From NCBI RefSeq assembly GCF_014905175.1, contig NC_057791.1, positions 19,348,177 to 19,412,176 of the forward strand: a stretch of DNA of 64,000 bases. The letters are read 5' to 3'. The DNA comes from Aphidius gifuensis (lineage: Eukaryota > Arthropoda > Insecta > Hymenoptera > Braconidae). This document shows positions 12,506 through 23,667 of the stretch, in pieces (within the stretch, counting starts at the first letter, position 1; each line of letters begins with the position of its first letter). Made by a program: the position numbers and the translations under genes. A model generated the notes under the pieces. That model had not been told where the DNA came from. It saw only the letters and a list, made by a program, of their open reading frames with translations, and ran no database searches.

Positions 12506-15127
12506 CATTTTTTTTTTTCTTTATTATATTATATTATTTATTACGATGATGATGATGAACTCGTATTTTAAATTTGAATGAACGTTTTTTTTTTTTTTTT
12601 GTAACGTTGATTTATATATATATATTTTTTTTTCAATTAGTTTACACATCTATCTTAGTGGTGTTATTATTTTCTAGATCATCTTGTCTATCAACCAAAA
12701 AATAAATTTTTTTTTTCTTCTGTTAATTCGACTGAAAATTGATTACAATCAATTATGCATTTAATTTTTTTTTTTTAATTTTTTTGTCTACACGTCGAAA
12801 GAGTGATAATGGCCTTCGAATAGTGAGATAAAAAATGAAAATTTATAAAATAAAATTTTCTTTAAATAGTATTATCTATTTGGAAAAACAATTTTTTTAT
12901 AAATTCTTTTTTTTTTTTCATTTTTTTTAAATTATTTAAAAAAATAAAAATCTAATTTTTCAAATAATAGATGTGATTTTTTGTCTGCAAATTGATGAGC
13001 AAAAAATTTGTTAATATATTATCGCATATGTGTGTATAAATGAATAATAAATATGCGAAAATATTTAAAATTAATTTTAATATATATTTAAATATATCAG
13101 CATTTAAAAAACAAAAAAAAAAAAAAATTAATTATAATAATAAAGACTATAAAATGTATATTTTAATTAAATTTATTATTTTTTAAAATTTTTTACAAAA
13201 AAATTACTTTAAAATTATATTATTCATTACTCATTGATGTTGAAAAATTGCAATTATATTTTTTTGTTTTATTTAAAAGAAAAAAAAATATTACAAATAG
13301 TTTTTTTATTATAGTGCACTTTTCATTGACACAAAATACACACAGGAGAATACATGATTGACCTAGTGATTTAAAATTTTATTTATATATCAGAAAAAAA
13401 TATGAAAATAAAAAAAAAAAAAAATGTTTAAACACAATCCAAGTGAATATATTATTTCTTTTGAAAGATAAAATTTAATTTTTCAATCAACTCGAACGTT
13501 TTAAAAACGTCATTCGAGGCGTACTGTCGATAAGCATGTATAAAAATAAATTAAAAATTAAAAATTGATACACGCAAAGCGAATTATAAAAATTATTTAA
13601 AAAAAAAAAAAAAAACTATGCTTATCAGAGCGTTTAGAAAACGGTAAAACAAAAAAAAAAAATTATAATAATTATTATTATTAATATAATAAAATCTAAA
13701 ATTAATAAATAAAAATTGTATATTTTTTTTTCCATTTTCTATACGAGTACATAAACAAAAAAAAATAAAAACCATATGTACTGACTTTTTTTAGGTATTT
13801 TTAGTATCATTGTTAGATATTAGAAAAAAAATATAAAAATTGTACGTGAGCTTTTTTTTTACACACAAAAATGTCAAAGAATTATGAATGATTTTTAAAT
13901 TTAATATATATTTTTTTTCTATTTAATTATTTAAGTGTGACCAATAAGTTTAACTGAAAATTGGTCATCGATCAATTGTATATCAAAGACATTTAAATAA
14001 TTATCTGTAAATTATTATTTACCATTTTTTTTTTTCCTATTTTTTTTTAATGTTTAAATTAAAGGATAACGTCCATTGTAAATATCAGTGCAATAGCATG
14101 AATAAATAAACAATTTAAATTAATAAAAATGAAATAAAAAAAAACAAAAAAAAATATTATTTATCTATCAGCCAATTACAAAACAGCTAAATGAAAAATA
14201 CAAAAATAAAAAAATAAAATAAAAAAATATTGATTGTCGTTATAGCATAAATAAATAAAAGTCAAATATATTTTATGGCAAAGTAATAACGGAATCTTCA
14301 ACTGTAATAATCTAGGTCAAACTAAAAAATTAAAACAAAAAAAATTATTAAAACACACAATCATATATATATCATTCACAAAGCCACAAATCAATTGACT
14401 GTATTTTTATTTAATCCGATTTTAAATTGTTATTATTATTATTATTAACAAGAAAATTGATTTTTATTTTTTCAACGTGTTATCTACTCGAGCTAAATTC
14501 AAATAACAAAATAAAAAAAAGTTATGAAACCAGGTCGGCCGTACTAAATGTAATAAATGTGGAATTGTTCCGACTAAAAAAAAATAAAACAAAACTATTG
14601 ACTGGACAATGAGTATTTGCTGATTGTTAAATGATAAATATGTTTAAAGATTAATTTAAAAATAGTAAGTGGTATTTTTAATTCAAAAAAAACAAATTAA
14701 CAAATATTTAAAAATCAATAAACAATAAATAAAAAAAACAAGACTGTTCCATTTGGAATGTCTCATGACGACACCTTGGGCACTTGTACGGAAATCGAGG
14801 ACAAAATAATACAAAAAAAATGAAATATTTTTACGTTTTCAGTACCACGAATTATTTTTATATAAAAAAAAAATGAAAAAATGACAAAAAAAAAACATTA
14901 AAAAACTTAGAAAAAATGAAAAAAAAAAATGGATAAATAAAAAAAAAAATAATTTTCTATATTTAACTAGAAGGCAAAAGCATTGTGATATTTTTATTTC
15001 ATTGTAAATTTAGTTGAACTTGATTGATGATGTTTTTTATATATAATTTTATGATTTTTTTTTTCTATTTTTTATGTATGACCAATTGAAAATCAGTTCC
15101 AAAGACTGTTTAAAAAAAAATGGAATA

Positions 15128-15188
15128 GATCGGTTGATTGATTCACTCAAAATCGTGTTCGATTGCTTTACGAGTGCCCCAACCGATC
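15128..15188. repeat. Imperfect hairpin with 9 bp perfect outer stem
   Basis: GATCGGTTG pairs perfectly with CAACCGATC about 43 nt away. Inside, CACTC can pair with GAGTG and AATCG with CGATT around a TGTT loop. It is the only moderately GC-rich stretch in several kilobases. The internal loops are asymmetric, which argues against an ordinary pre-miRNA. No known small RNA was recognised. Confidence 0.4.
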
Positions 15189-17191
15189 GTCTAGAATTAT
15201 TTAAAATATATTATTTAAAAAAAAAAACAATTCATATGATTTTAAATTAATTCATGAAAATTATGGATCTGTTGTTCATTCATAATTATCATTCAATTTT
15301 TTTTTTTTATTAATTAAACTCATTGCGTCTCATTGAATGGTGTATAAAGTTAAAACAATATTAATCATCAATAAATATTAAAAATAAGACTAAGACATAC
15401 CAATGAGAAATGTAAGAATATTTTAGTTTTTTTCTATTTTTTTTTTTAGCCTTAGTTCTATACCTATCGCATATCAAGTGAAGAAAATTTAAAAAAAAAA
15501 AAAAATCGAATACTTGAGAAGCACTCTGTATTGCCTGTGAAAATGAATTAAAAAAAAAACAAAAAAATAAATAAATAATTGTCTCAATGTAATGGTATAA
15601 TACTGAAAAGAAAAAAAAATCTGTTTAATTATTTTTGTTTTTTTTTTATATTAATTATTTGTTTAAACATGACATTGGGACACAAAAAAGACCACTTACT
15701 CTAATGAGTATACGACTAGAAGTATTAAAAAAAAAAATATTAAAATAATTAATTAATAAACAAATGAATGGCCATATTTTCAAAATAATTATCTGATTTT
15801 TTTTTTACTTTATTTATAACTTTAATATATTTATTTTACATAGATAAAAAATATAAAATATGTTTAAAAAAAAAAAACACATCACTGTATACATGAGGTA
15901 TGATTGAAAATACATCCTCTTTCCTCTCGATAATAATTTAATTGTACAAATTAAAAAATATATATAAATAAAATAAAATTGTTTATTTTTTCTTTTGTTA
16001 AAAAAAAAAGCAAATTGATTTTTAATTAAAAGTGGCTACTAATTATATGAAAAATTAATAATTTCTAGATGTTTTATCATAAAAATAAATAAAATATTTG
16101 AAATAATGAATAATAAATAAATTTTGTTGGCCATTCATTTGTACCTTTGTATCACTATCAAAAAAATAATTCATTTTGAAGATTAAATAATGAAAATAAT
16201 GTGTGAATTATATAATTAAAACTGCAAAAAAAAATATAAATAATTGAGATGATTATATTGATGTCCACCCGGTCATCACCACCATGAGACTAAAAATAAA
16301 ATAAATTTAAAAAAATATCATATGTGTCATTTGATATGAATTAAAAGATAATTGATTTATAGAATATAGTAATGTATCATCGTTTTATACACAAAAAAAA
16401 TTATAATTAATTATTCTGCGTACACCAACTGTTAACGCAGATAATTAATGAAATATATTAAAATGAAATTGGCTTATACAAATAATGTATAATTGATAAA
16501 TAATTAAATATAATATATATATATTTATACTGTATTATTAATTTGGAACGGACCATCATGAAATTGGCATTTAAAATTAATAATCTTTGAAGTATAATAT
16601 TGTATGATTAATTTTAACATTAAGAAAAACAAGTAAAGTCATATATATATTTATTTATCGAGAAAATTGTATCTCGAAATTTTCAACAAGTGCCCATATA
16701 CATTTATTGTACATATATGAGGAATTTTCAATTTTCCTTCTGGGTAACTTGATCGTCGCTATTATTAAAAAATTTATTTATATTTTACTATTAGTCATGG
16801 AAAATATTTTTTTTTTTTTTTTTCATAAATTATAAGTGGATATTTGATTTTATAATTATCTTGTTTGTCAAATTAATTGTAACTTGATTTATTGTAATAA
16901 TTTTTAAGTTTATAATTAAAAAAAATCTAAATAATTGATAAAAAATAATTAAAAATAATTCATAAGTATATATGAAATATATTAAATAATAAATGAATAA
17001 AAACAAATTATGATGAAGATTTTTCATTGTGTATTTTTTTATGTTTCGAAGAAAGTAAGATTTCCAAAAATTTAAAATACCTCTTTGTTCATTCTATGTT
17101 CCTGATATAAAATTATTTTATTTTTTTTTTTTAAAATTCCTACAGAAAATTTAAAATTATCAGGAAAACATGGAAGAAATAAAGTAAATTC

Positions 17192-17370
17192 TCTTTGATT
17201 TGGAAAAGTATGATATAAATTTGATATTATTTGTACAGCAACATCCGTTTTGCCAGTACCCGGTGAAGCAACAACAAGTGTTAAACCTGGTTGCATACCA
17301 GAATGTATTGCTTCAACTTAAGTTGGTGTAAATGGTATTTGATTATTTTTAAGTTTATTTTATTTATATG
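17192..17370 (-). pseudogene. Fragment of Aquarius (intron-binding spliceosomal helicase), broken
   Basis: The minus strand reads FTPT, a stop codon, then VEAIHSGMQPGLTLVV, ASPGTGKTDVAVQIIS and NLYHTFPNQR. This matches the Walker A region of Aquarius/IBP160, an SF1-type helicase of the intron-binding complex. Two lesions are visible: the glutamine expected after FTPT is TAA, and the Walker A loop begins with Ala-Ser where the family has Gly-Pro. Similarity stops at NQR, after which the sequence becomes the element's own repeat arm. Upstream, only traces such as RRPYK can be followed. It is a non-functional captured or retro-copied piece; the intact gene is not in this window. Confidence 0.75.
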
Positions 17371-17530
17371 GTCTTCTACTTAGGAATACATGTGATTCAG
17401 CAGTTATTATATTTTTTTTTTTTTCATAATTATCATTATTTGTATAATAATGATTATTTCTAAAATCTAATAATGGCATTCGATAAAACTCGTCGAGTTA
17501 GAAAAAAAACGAAGAAAATTTTTTCACTCA

Positions 17531-17600
17531 TTCCTCCGCATGGGTCAATTTGGGAGAACTTCGGAGTAACCGCGGAGAAATTCGGAGTAATCGAGGAGTA
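17531..17600 (+). repeat. Left inner inverted repeat, CGGAG-rich
   Basis: Contains CCGCATGGGTCAATTT followed by tandem variants of TTCGGAG(A/T)AA. The reverse complement recurs at 18541-18600 on the other side of the protease ORF. This is much more GC-rich than the surroundings. Confidence 0.7.
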
Positions 17601-17786
17601 ATTAGGATAAATGTTTGCGTATAAAAAAATTACCATCAATACAATGCAAAAATTGTTCAAATGCTCTTTCGCACTTAGCATATACTCTCCTCCTTTTTTG
17701 ATCGATGTTGGACGTGATAGTAGCAAGTTTAATTATTCAAAAATGAAACAAGATATTCATTAGTTTTAACTTGTCCTGGAGCAGTT

Positions 17787-18541
17787 TTAATTTTTTTTTA
17801 GCGCCTGCTTTTTTGGTGTTATTGATATTCTTGGATCATTGAAAAGAGATGCTAGAACAGCTTCGTGTTTATCATCTTGAACTCGACTTGTTTTACTGCC
17901 ATATGATATCATTGCGATACCTCTTCTTGCCACGTTCATATCACACTCGTGGAATTCATATGGCAATCCTGCAGTGCATACCAAATTGCACCATGATAGA
18001 ACAAATATTCCACAGTTATTGTTACTCTTAATTCCATCTCTTTGTCTTGGAATATCTTGAGGTTCATACAAGGACCATTTGTTCCAATCAATATTTTGGT
18101 TAATTTTTTCATTTTCATCGGTTATCAAATTCATGAACCAACAAACACCTGATATAAGTTCAGATGGAGTTGTTTTTTTTAATGAATCCAGATACATTAT
18201 TTTTTTCAATTTTGGAAATACTAATAATAATGTCCAATGTTTTTTTTTATGAACTGGCAAAAGCCATAAACGTTTTTCCCACGGTCTTACTTTTTTTGCC
18301 CATGACTTCAAATTCAATTCGTTTCCTGGACTATCATCAGTGATTTTACTAGAATACATGGAAATGGCAATAATAGTAATCCACGTGTTTTTTCCCCATG
18401 ATCTTGTAATAGTAATAAAAATGTATCTATCACATTATCATCAATACATGTATTTAAATTCAATGTTTCCAGGTTACTTGTTGGGGTATGCAATGGGGAA
18501 GCAATACGTATGAGGCAACCCTGGTAAAAATATTTCTCCAC
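17787..18541 (-). pseudogene. Ulp1/SENP-like (C48) cysteine protease ORF, frame-broken upstream
   Basis: The open frame 18359-17787 gives 190 aa with the Ulp1 catalytic set: His41 in KKKHWTLLLV, Asp58 in YLDSL, Gln106 in PRQRDG and Cys116 in NNNCGIFVLSW. The N-terminal part of the fold (CIDDNVIDTFLLLLQDHG) lies in another frame between 18541 and about 18340, so a one- or two-base indel near 18340-18380 separates the halves. Ulp1-family proteases cleave SUMO-like modifiers. In transposons such domains are common passengers of unknown role. The flanking inverted repeats show this is an element gene rather than the host SENP gene. It might be a recently disabled copy or an intron-containing gene that I could not join. 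Confidence 0.7.
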
Positions 18542-18600
18542 GATTTCTCCTCAATTTCTCGCGATTACTCCGAATTTCTCCGAAATTGACCCATGCGGAA
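18541..18600 (-). repeat. Right inner inverted repeat, CTCCG-rich
   Basis: Reverse complement of the left inner arm, sharing CCGCATGGGTCAATTT at the inner edge and then CGGAG subrepeats. Further CTCCGAAT variants continue to about 18700. Confidence 0.7.
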
Positions 18601-18743
18601 AAATGAGTAGAGAAAGATATCAAAATTTTTTTCCGAATTTTCTCCGAATCGACTTGGGTGAAAGAACGTTCGGTAATATTTCTCCGATAAAAAAAAACCC
18701 GTGCAGAAATAATATATACAATTTATTTATCATCTCCTGTCCC

Positions 18744-19030
18744 TCCTGTTTTCCTGATATTTCAAAAATAGAATTTATTTCTTTAAAAAATAATAGAAAA
18801 AATAATAAAAAAAATCTTCTAATTGAACAGGATCATAGAACAAGCAAAGAGGTATTTGATACAATTTATGGTTGTACTCCAAACATTCCTGTTTTCCTGA
18901 TATTCCGAAAATAAAATTTATTTCTTTGAAAAAAAATAGAAAAAATAATAAAAAAAATCTTCTGTTTGACCAGGATCATAGAACAAGCAAAGAGGTATTT
19001 GATTTAATTCATGGTTTACCTCCAGTTTAA
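18744..19030 (+). repeat. Two tandem copies of a unit of about 143 bp
   Basis: Units start at about 18744 and 18888, both with CCTGTTTTCCTGATATT and ending in the GGATCATAGAACAAGC and AAAGAGGTATTTGAT strings. They differ at scattered bases. An inverted, more diverged copy forms the left end at 17077-17190. The string TTTAATTCATGGTTTAC from the second unit's end recurs at about 19279. Confidence 0.7.
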
Positions 19031-19331
19031 AAAAAAAAAAAATATTATCTTAACAATAAATATCAAGTTTGGTGTGTAAATATTAGCTGTGTAACAGCGA
19101 TCCCGCGTCTTCGGTGCGTGATATATTATATGCATATTCTTGTAAATCTTTTTCCTCATTTTTCATTTTCATAACCCAAACTAATTAATTGCCGAAAATA
19201 AACAAACGTAGCAATACCACACAATAACATTTAAGAGAGAAAACAATAAAAGGGTAATTTACCGCTTATAATTATATTTAATTCATGGTTTACATGAAAA
19301 CTGTCGCACGACACTCTCCTGCTTGATTCGC

Positions 19332-19368
19332 TTTATAAAAAAATGCTAAAAAATTTCAACCAATCAGA
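19332..19368 (+). promoter_or_regulatory. TATA box and initiator of the small membrane-protein gene
   Basis: TTTATAAAA at 19332-19340 is followed 24-30 bases later by ATCAGATT (about 19363), a good insect initiator at the canonical distance. The leader would then run to the ATG at 19643. The promoter lies about 300 bases beyond the mobile element. Confidence 0.5.
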
Positions 19369-19642
19369 TTACGAATAAATTACGGTCAAGTGCCCTTTTT
19401 ATTGAAGGGGAAGCCTTAGGCTTGCGGAAGCTGGACAGAACTCGATGGAAGTTGATGGAAGTCATTCAGATTTTTGTAGGACGATCGACTGTACAATTTT
19501 CCATAAGTACGTAATTTTGTCATTTTAAATAAGAGTATTAAACTCAACTAATTCAGTTGTATATAATTATCAGTCTTTGAATTTTATAATTACCAAAAAA
19601 GTTTATGTTTTCGGAGATCGTAGGGCGTGCAAAAAATTTAAT

Positions 19643-20752
19643 ATGACCACTACAATGCCATCGACAAATGAAGAGGTTAGTTGAATAAATTAATTTAAAC
19701 TTCAAAATATCTTAAGATATTAATAATTATAATTATTAACTAATAATTATATTCATAACGCTATTTTCATAGTTTAAGAATTTAAAGGTTTTAATTATCA
19801 ATATGTGAAATCGAAAAAATATAAAGATGAAATCTTGCATTTATCAATCAGCTGTTTATATGATGTCATTTATTTTTTTATAGATAAGTCGTCGGAATAC
19901 TTTCTTCAGCATCTGCAGTTCTGTTGATGATGCTGCTATACCTGCTATATGTACCTCACTCTATGGCATTGTAAGTATATAAAATGTGTATAATTTTCTT
20001 TTGACCAAGTTCAAAATTAAGTTAACAGTTACAATAATAACAACAACAACAACAACAACAACAACACCATACTAAGAAATTAATCTTTTTACTATTTAGA
20101 TTTCAACTCTGTTGTTACCATTAACGGTACGAGGTCCTATTGGTGGTCAATATGGTGTGTTGATACTGGTACTCGCGGACCATGATGACCCATCTACTAC
20201 TTATCAAGAATTTCATTTACTGACTTTGACAGATATGTCCATTTCACTTGAGATGTTTCTGATAAGCATGCTCTTTTTTGCGCATTTAATAGGTTTTATT
20301 AGTGTGATTAAGGTTCGTTGAAAAAATAGCAAAGTTATGGTGATTTTATTTTTTTCTATGATATAGATTTTTTTTTTTTAATTGTTAATATTTTTTTTCC
20401 CTTAATTCTAGAAATGGATGAGAGGCTTAGTATTTTATTCAATTTTCTGTTTCGTCGAATTTGTGCTAAGTTTATTATGGTTGGCCAATGTGTTGGGCGG
20501 ACATATCAAGTCTCATGTTATGTCACAATATACATTGGGATGGTATTGCTTCTTTGCTGTCGGTATGTTGAAATAATCATGTTGAATTTTATTTTTTTTA
20601 CTAATAATTCTCAGCGGTCAATTTCAAAAATGTATTTTTTTTTTTTAGTCATCCAAGTCATCTCTTGTAACGCAGTTGATTCTTTTTGCGATGAAGGAGC
20701 AGGAAAAAACAAGAAATCTGATGAAGAATTACCAAGTATCATGGTTGTTTAG
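19643..20752 (+). CDS. Small four-helix membrane protein, unrecognised
   Basis: Five exons, 19643-19675, 19884-19970, 20100-20312, 20412-20562 and 20649-20752, give 588 nt and 195 aa with consistent phases. One donor (GTTCGT after 20312) is weak. Four hydrophobic segments are visible: around AICTSLYGIISTLLLPLTV, MFLISMLFFAHLIGFISVI, GLVFYSIFCFVEFVLSLLW and LGWYCFFAVVIQVIS. The N-terminus (MTTTMPSTNEE) and C-terminus (KNKKSDEELPS) are short and polar. No catalytic motif or signal peptide was seen. The layout resembles small insect tetraspan-like families such as DUF4728, but I cannot name it. The ATG is the first in the predicted leader in frame with the downstream exons. The gene converges on the TOPAZ1-like gene. 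Confidence 0.75.
20038..20066 (+). repeat. (CAA)n microsatellite
   Basis: About nine CAA units in the second intron of the small membrane-protein gene. Confidence 0.9.
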
Positions 20753-21729
20753 CGATGATCTTTTATAATACAAAATATTTAAAATATTATTATATTATTA
20801 TTATAAAAAATTATTATTTATATTATTTATAATTAGTATAAATTTATAAAAAAAAAAACTACAAGTTTGAAAGCAGTTTACGAAAAAACTAAAAGTTTTT
20901 AATTTAATTATTCTCAAATAATAGTACAAACTTAAAATAATACTATAAAATAAATATAAAGTGTAAATTATCACTTTTATAACAAAAAAAAAAAATCCTT
21001 TTTTAAATAGTAAAATAACGTTTAATAACGATAGGAACTTCTACGAATGCAAGTCCATAAACAGCAAAGATACATCCAGACAATGGATGTTTCTCAATAG
21101 AAATAGAATACTTCTACTTTCTAGACATAAAAGTATATCAATTCTGTATTATCAGCAACAGCTACAATGGTCGAAGAAAAATCTTGTATTTATAAAAAAA
21201 TAAACAAGTATAATGTAAATTTAACCATACAGCTATTTATAATTATTAATTACAGTTATTTATAATTATCAATTACTATTTAGTCATGTATTTTTTTGTC
21301 AAATTAATATTTAATATAAAAAAAAAAACAAGTTTGTAATATAAAAAAAAACACACACACAGTGTGATAATCTGTAATGAAAAACAAAAATTCTACTAAT
21401 TTTTTAATAATTCTAAACTGAAAAACAAAAGAAAAAAATAATACTATCAATTTAGTGTTTTTTTAGTTAGTATATATACAATAGTAAAATATTTGTACAA
21501 ACGGAAAAAATAATAATATCAAAAAGCAAGATGACAAATTATCTTAGATTTAAAAAAGAAAGAAAAAAAAAAAAAGAAAAATTATTTAAAATTACAATTG
21601 TATAACCAAGCAATAATTATAAAATATTAAACGAACTAGTAATTATTACTGCTTTGTTTTTTTTTTTTAAATCGAAAAAAAAAAATAATAAAACGAAAAA
21701 TGGCGAAAATCAAGTAGATAAATAACAAC
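20753..21729. other. Convergent intergenic spacer
   Basis: 3' flanks of the small membrane-protein gene (+) and the TOPAZ1-like gene (-). It is A/T-rich, and no gene was seen. Confidence 0.6.
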
Positions 21730-23232
21730 TTAAACTAATGAGTGATTTGACTTGACGTAATTGACGATTGAATAGTCTAAAATTTTATAAATCCTTTCAT
21801 CAATTTCAATCATTTTAATTTTTGGCTCAAATTTATCAAGTACTTCAAGTAGCCTTAATTTTGTCTCATCAATAATATCTTTATTATTGCACTCAGTATA
21901 AGTTGGTTTATTAAATTCACTGGGAACAATCTGTCAACAATAAAATCAAAATTAAAAAAATTAAATTAATAAAATTAATAAATAAAAAACAATATATTTT
22001 ACCTCAATCGTTAGATAAACTGAAAATTCTTTAGGTCCTGGACGTTCAATAAGATGCCACAATTTATTTGAAATATTTTCAAGTAAATCATGTATTCGTA
22101 AGTATATTTCTTCCTCATTCCATTGAGTATGGATGACCATTGTTGTCAAAGTACCAACCTTCATTAAAATAAAAAATAAAATAAATATAAAATATCAAAA
22201 CTCAGCACAGCTTAATTAACAATAAAACAAATATTTACTTTAATTATTGAGTATGCACCAAGACCAATTGCATATGAATACATTTGATGAGCAATATATC
22301 TATTGATGTAAAATAATTTCATAACGAAAATTCTTAATGTTGATATAAAAATTGGTACTTTATGTTTGAGCATTAGTAATCCCATTGACATCAATTGATC
22401 ATCATTATTATGTCGTACCAATGATGCAACAACATTATGAACATGTTTACGTAAATCTATAAATAAATTTTCCATTAGCTATTTGATAATTAAATAATTA
22501 AAATTAAATGATAATATATTTTTGTATTATTTTTTTTACCAATTGGCTCACAACAACTGCTTTGTTCTTTTAATAATCTTTCAAATAAATAATATGCCTC
22601 TTTTGGATAATCTTTACACAAACTTTTAAGCAATAAATTAATTAATGGTCTTCTCAAATATTCCAGCTTAGCATATTCTTCTGGATTCATTTTACTTCGA
22701 CGTACAAATATTAAATTATGTTCTGAAATTAAATTTAATATAATTTTAATGAAAATTTATATTTATATGGCTTTTTTTGTTTTGTATTATTATTAACTAT
22801 TTATATGTACGTACTTGATTATTAATTGATTTATTAAATTTTTAAATAATAATATAATCAAAATTGAATAAAAAAATATATAAAATGTTATTTTAAAATT
22901 AAATGAAGAACTCACGTTTTACCAAATCAAGGGCTTTCAAAAGATGACGATTTGCAATATAAATTTCGATAGTTAGAATTATATGTGATGTTGATAATTC
23001 AATACGATAAGGTTGTAGAGTTTTGACTAATTGATAAGCAAGTCCCATTGCACCAGTATCAGCAAGTTTTACTAACAAATAATTACCAACTTTTATCAAC
23101 AAATTCAGAAGTTTAACAACATCGTTTCCTTTGTGCACTAAAAAACCGTCAAATAACAAATATATATACAAATTATATCAAGGAAATAATAGTAAACTTA
23201 AAACTATTAATTGTGTTGTTTGAAATAAAATA

Positions 23233-23264
<32 letters not shown>

Positions 23265-23635
23265 CATGTTTTAAACACATTTTTTTTTTTTTTAAAAGAA
23301 ATAACTTTTATTAAATGCGATAATCGCTTATTACATAATTGATTACACTTATTTTATTTTTTTAAAAAAATTTGAATCATAATTAGTAAAGCATTGTCTT
23401 TGTTATTTTCTAGATTAGTTTTTTTTTTTTTTTTTTTTGTTTTTTTTTTTTTCAATTAGCATAATTTAATATATTTTTAATTACTAAAATAAAAAAATGT
23501 ATATAAAAAAAGGAAAAAAAAAAAGAAAAAAAAAAGAAATTTATATTTTCAAAAACCAATAAAGTCTACAGAATAGTTTTAACAAAAAAAAAAAAATAAT
23601 TTTTTGGTTTTTTTTAAATTAACTTGTCAAGATGC

Positions 23636-23667
<32 letters not shown>

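Larger units (their letters stand above)
12370..17040 (+). other. 3' UTR and downstream AT-rich spacer
   Basis: After the BTB/psq stop codon comes a 3' UTR, with a first AATAAA at about 12500 and several AATAAA-like strings later, so the true end is unclear. The rest is A/T homopolymer with no supportable gene; its ORFs of 60 residues or so are low-complexity. It contains one hairpin (15128-15188), listed separately. Confidence 0.6.
17077..19030. mobile_element. Decayed composite mobile element with nested inverted repeats
   Basis: The outer arms are related in inverted orientation: 17077-17108 (ATACCTCTTTG...TTCTATG...TCCTG) matches the reverse complement of two tandem copies on the right, near 18830-18860 and 18972-19003 (CAGGATCATAGAACAAGC then AAAGAGGTATTTGAT). 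An inner pair, 17531-17600 and 18541-18600, shares the 16-mer CCGCATGGGTCAATTT and CGGAG-rich subrepeats. Inside are a Ulp1-type protease ORF and, in the left part, a fragment of the host helicase Aquarius, both on the minus strand. Inverted arms, a C48 protease and a captured exon piece recall Ulp1-carrying DNA transposons. No transposase was found and no target-site duplication was settled, so the class is unassigned. Confidence 0.6.
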
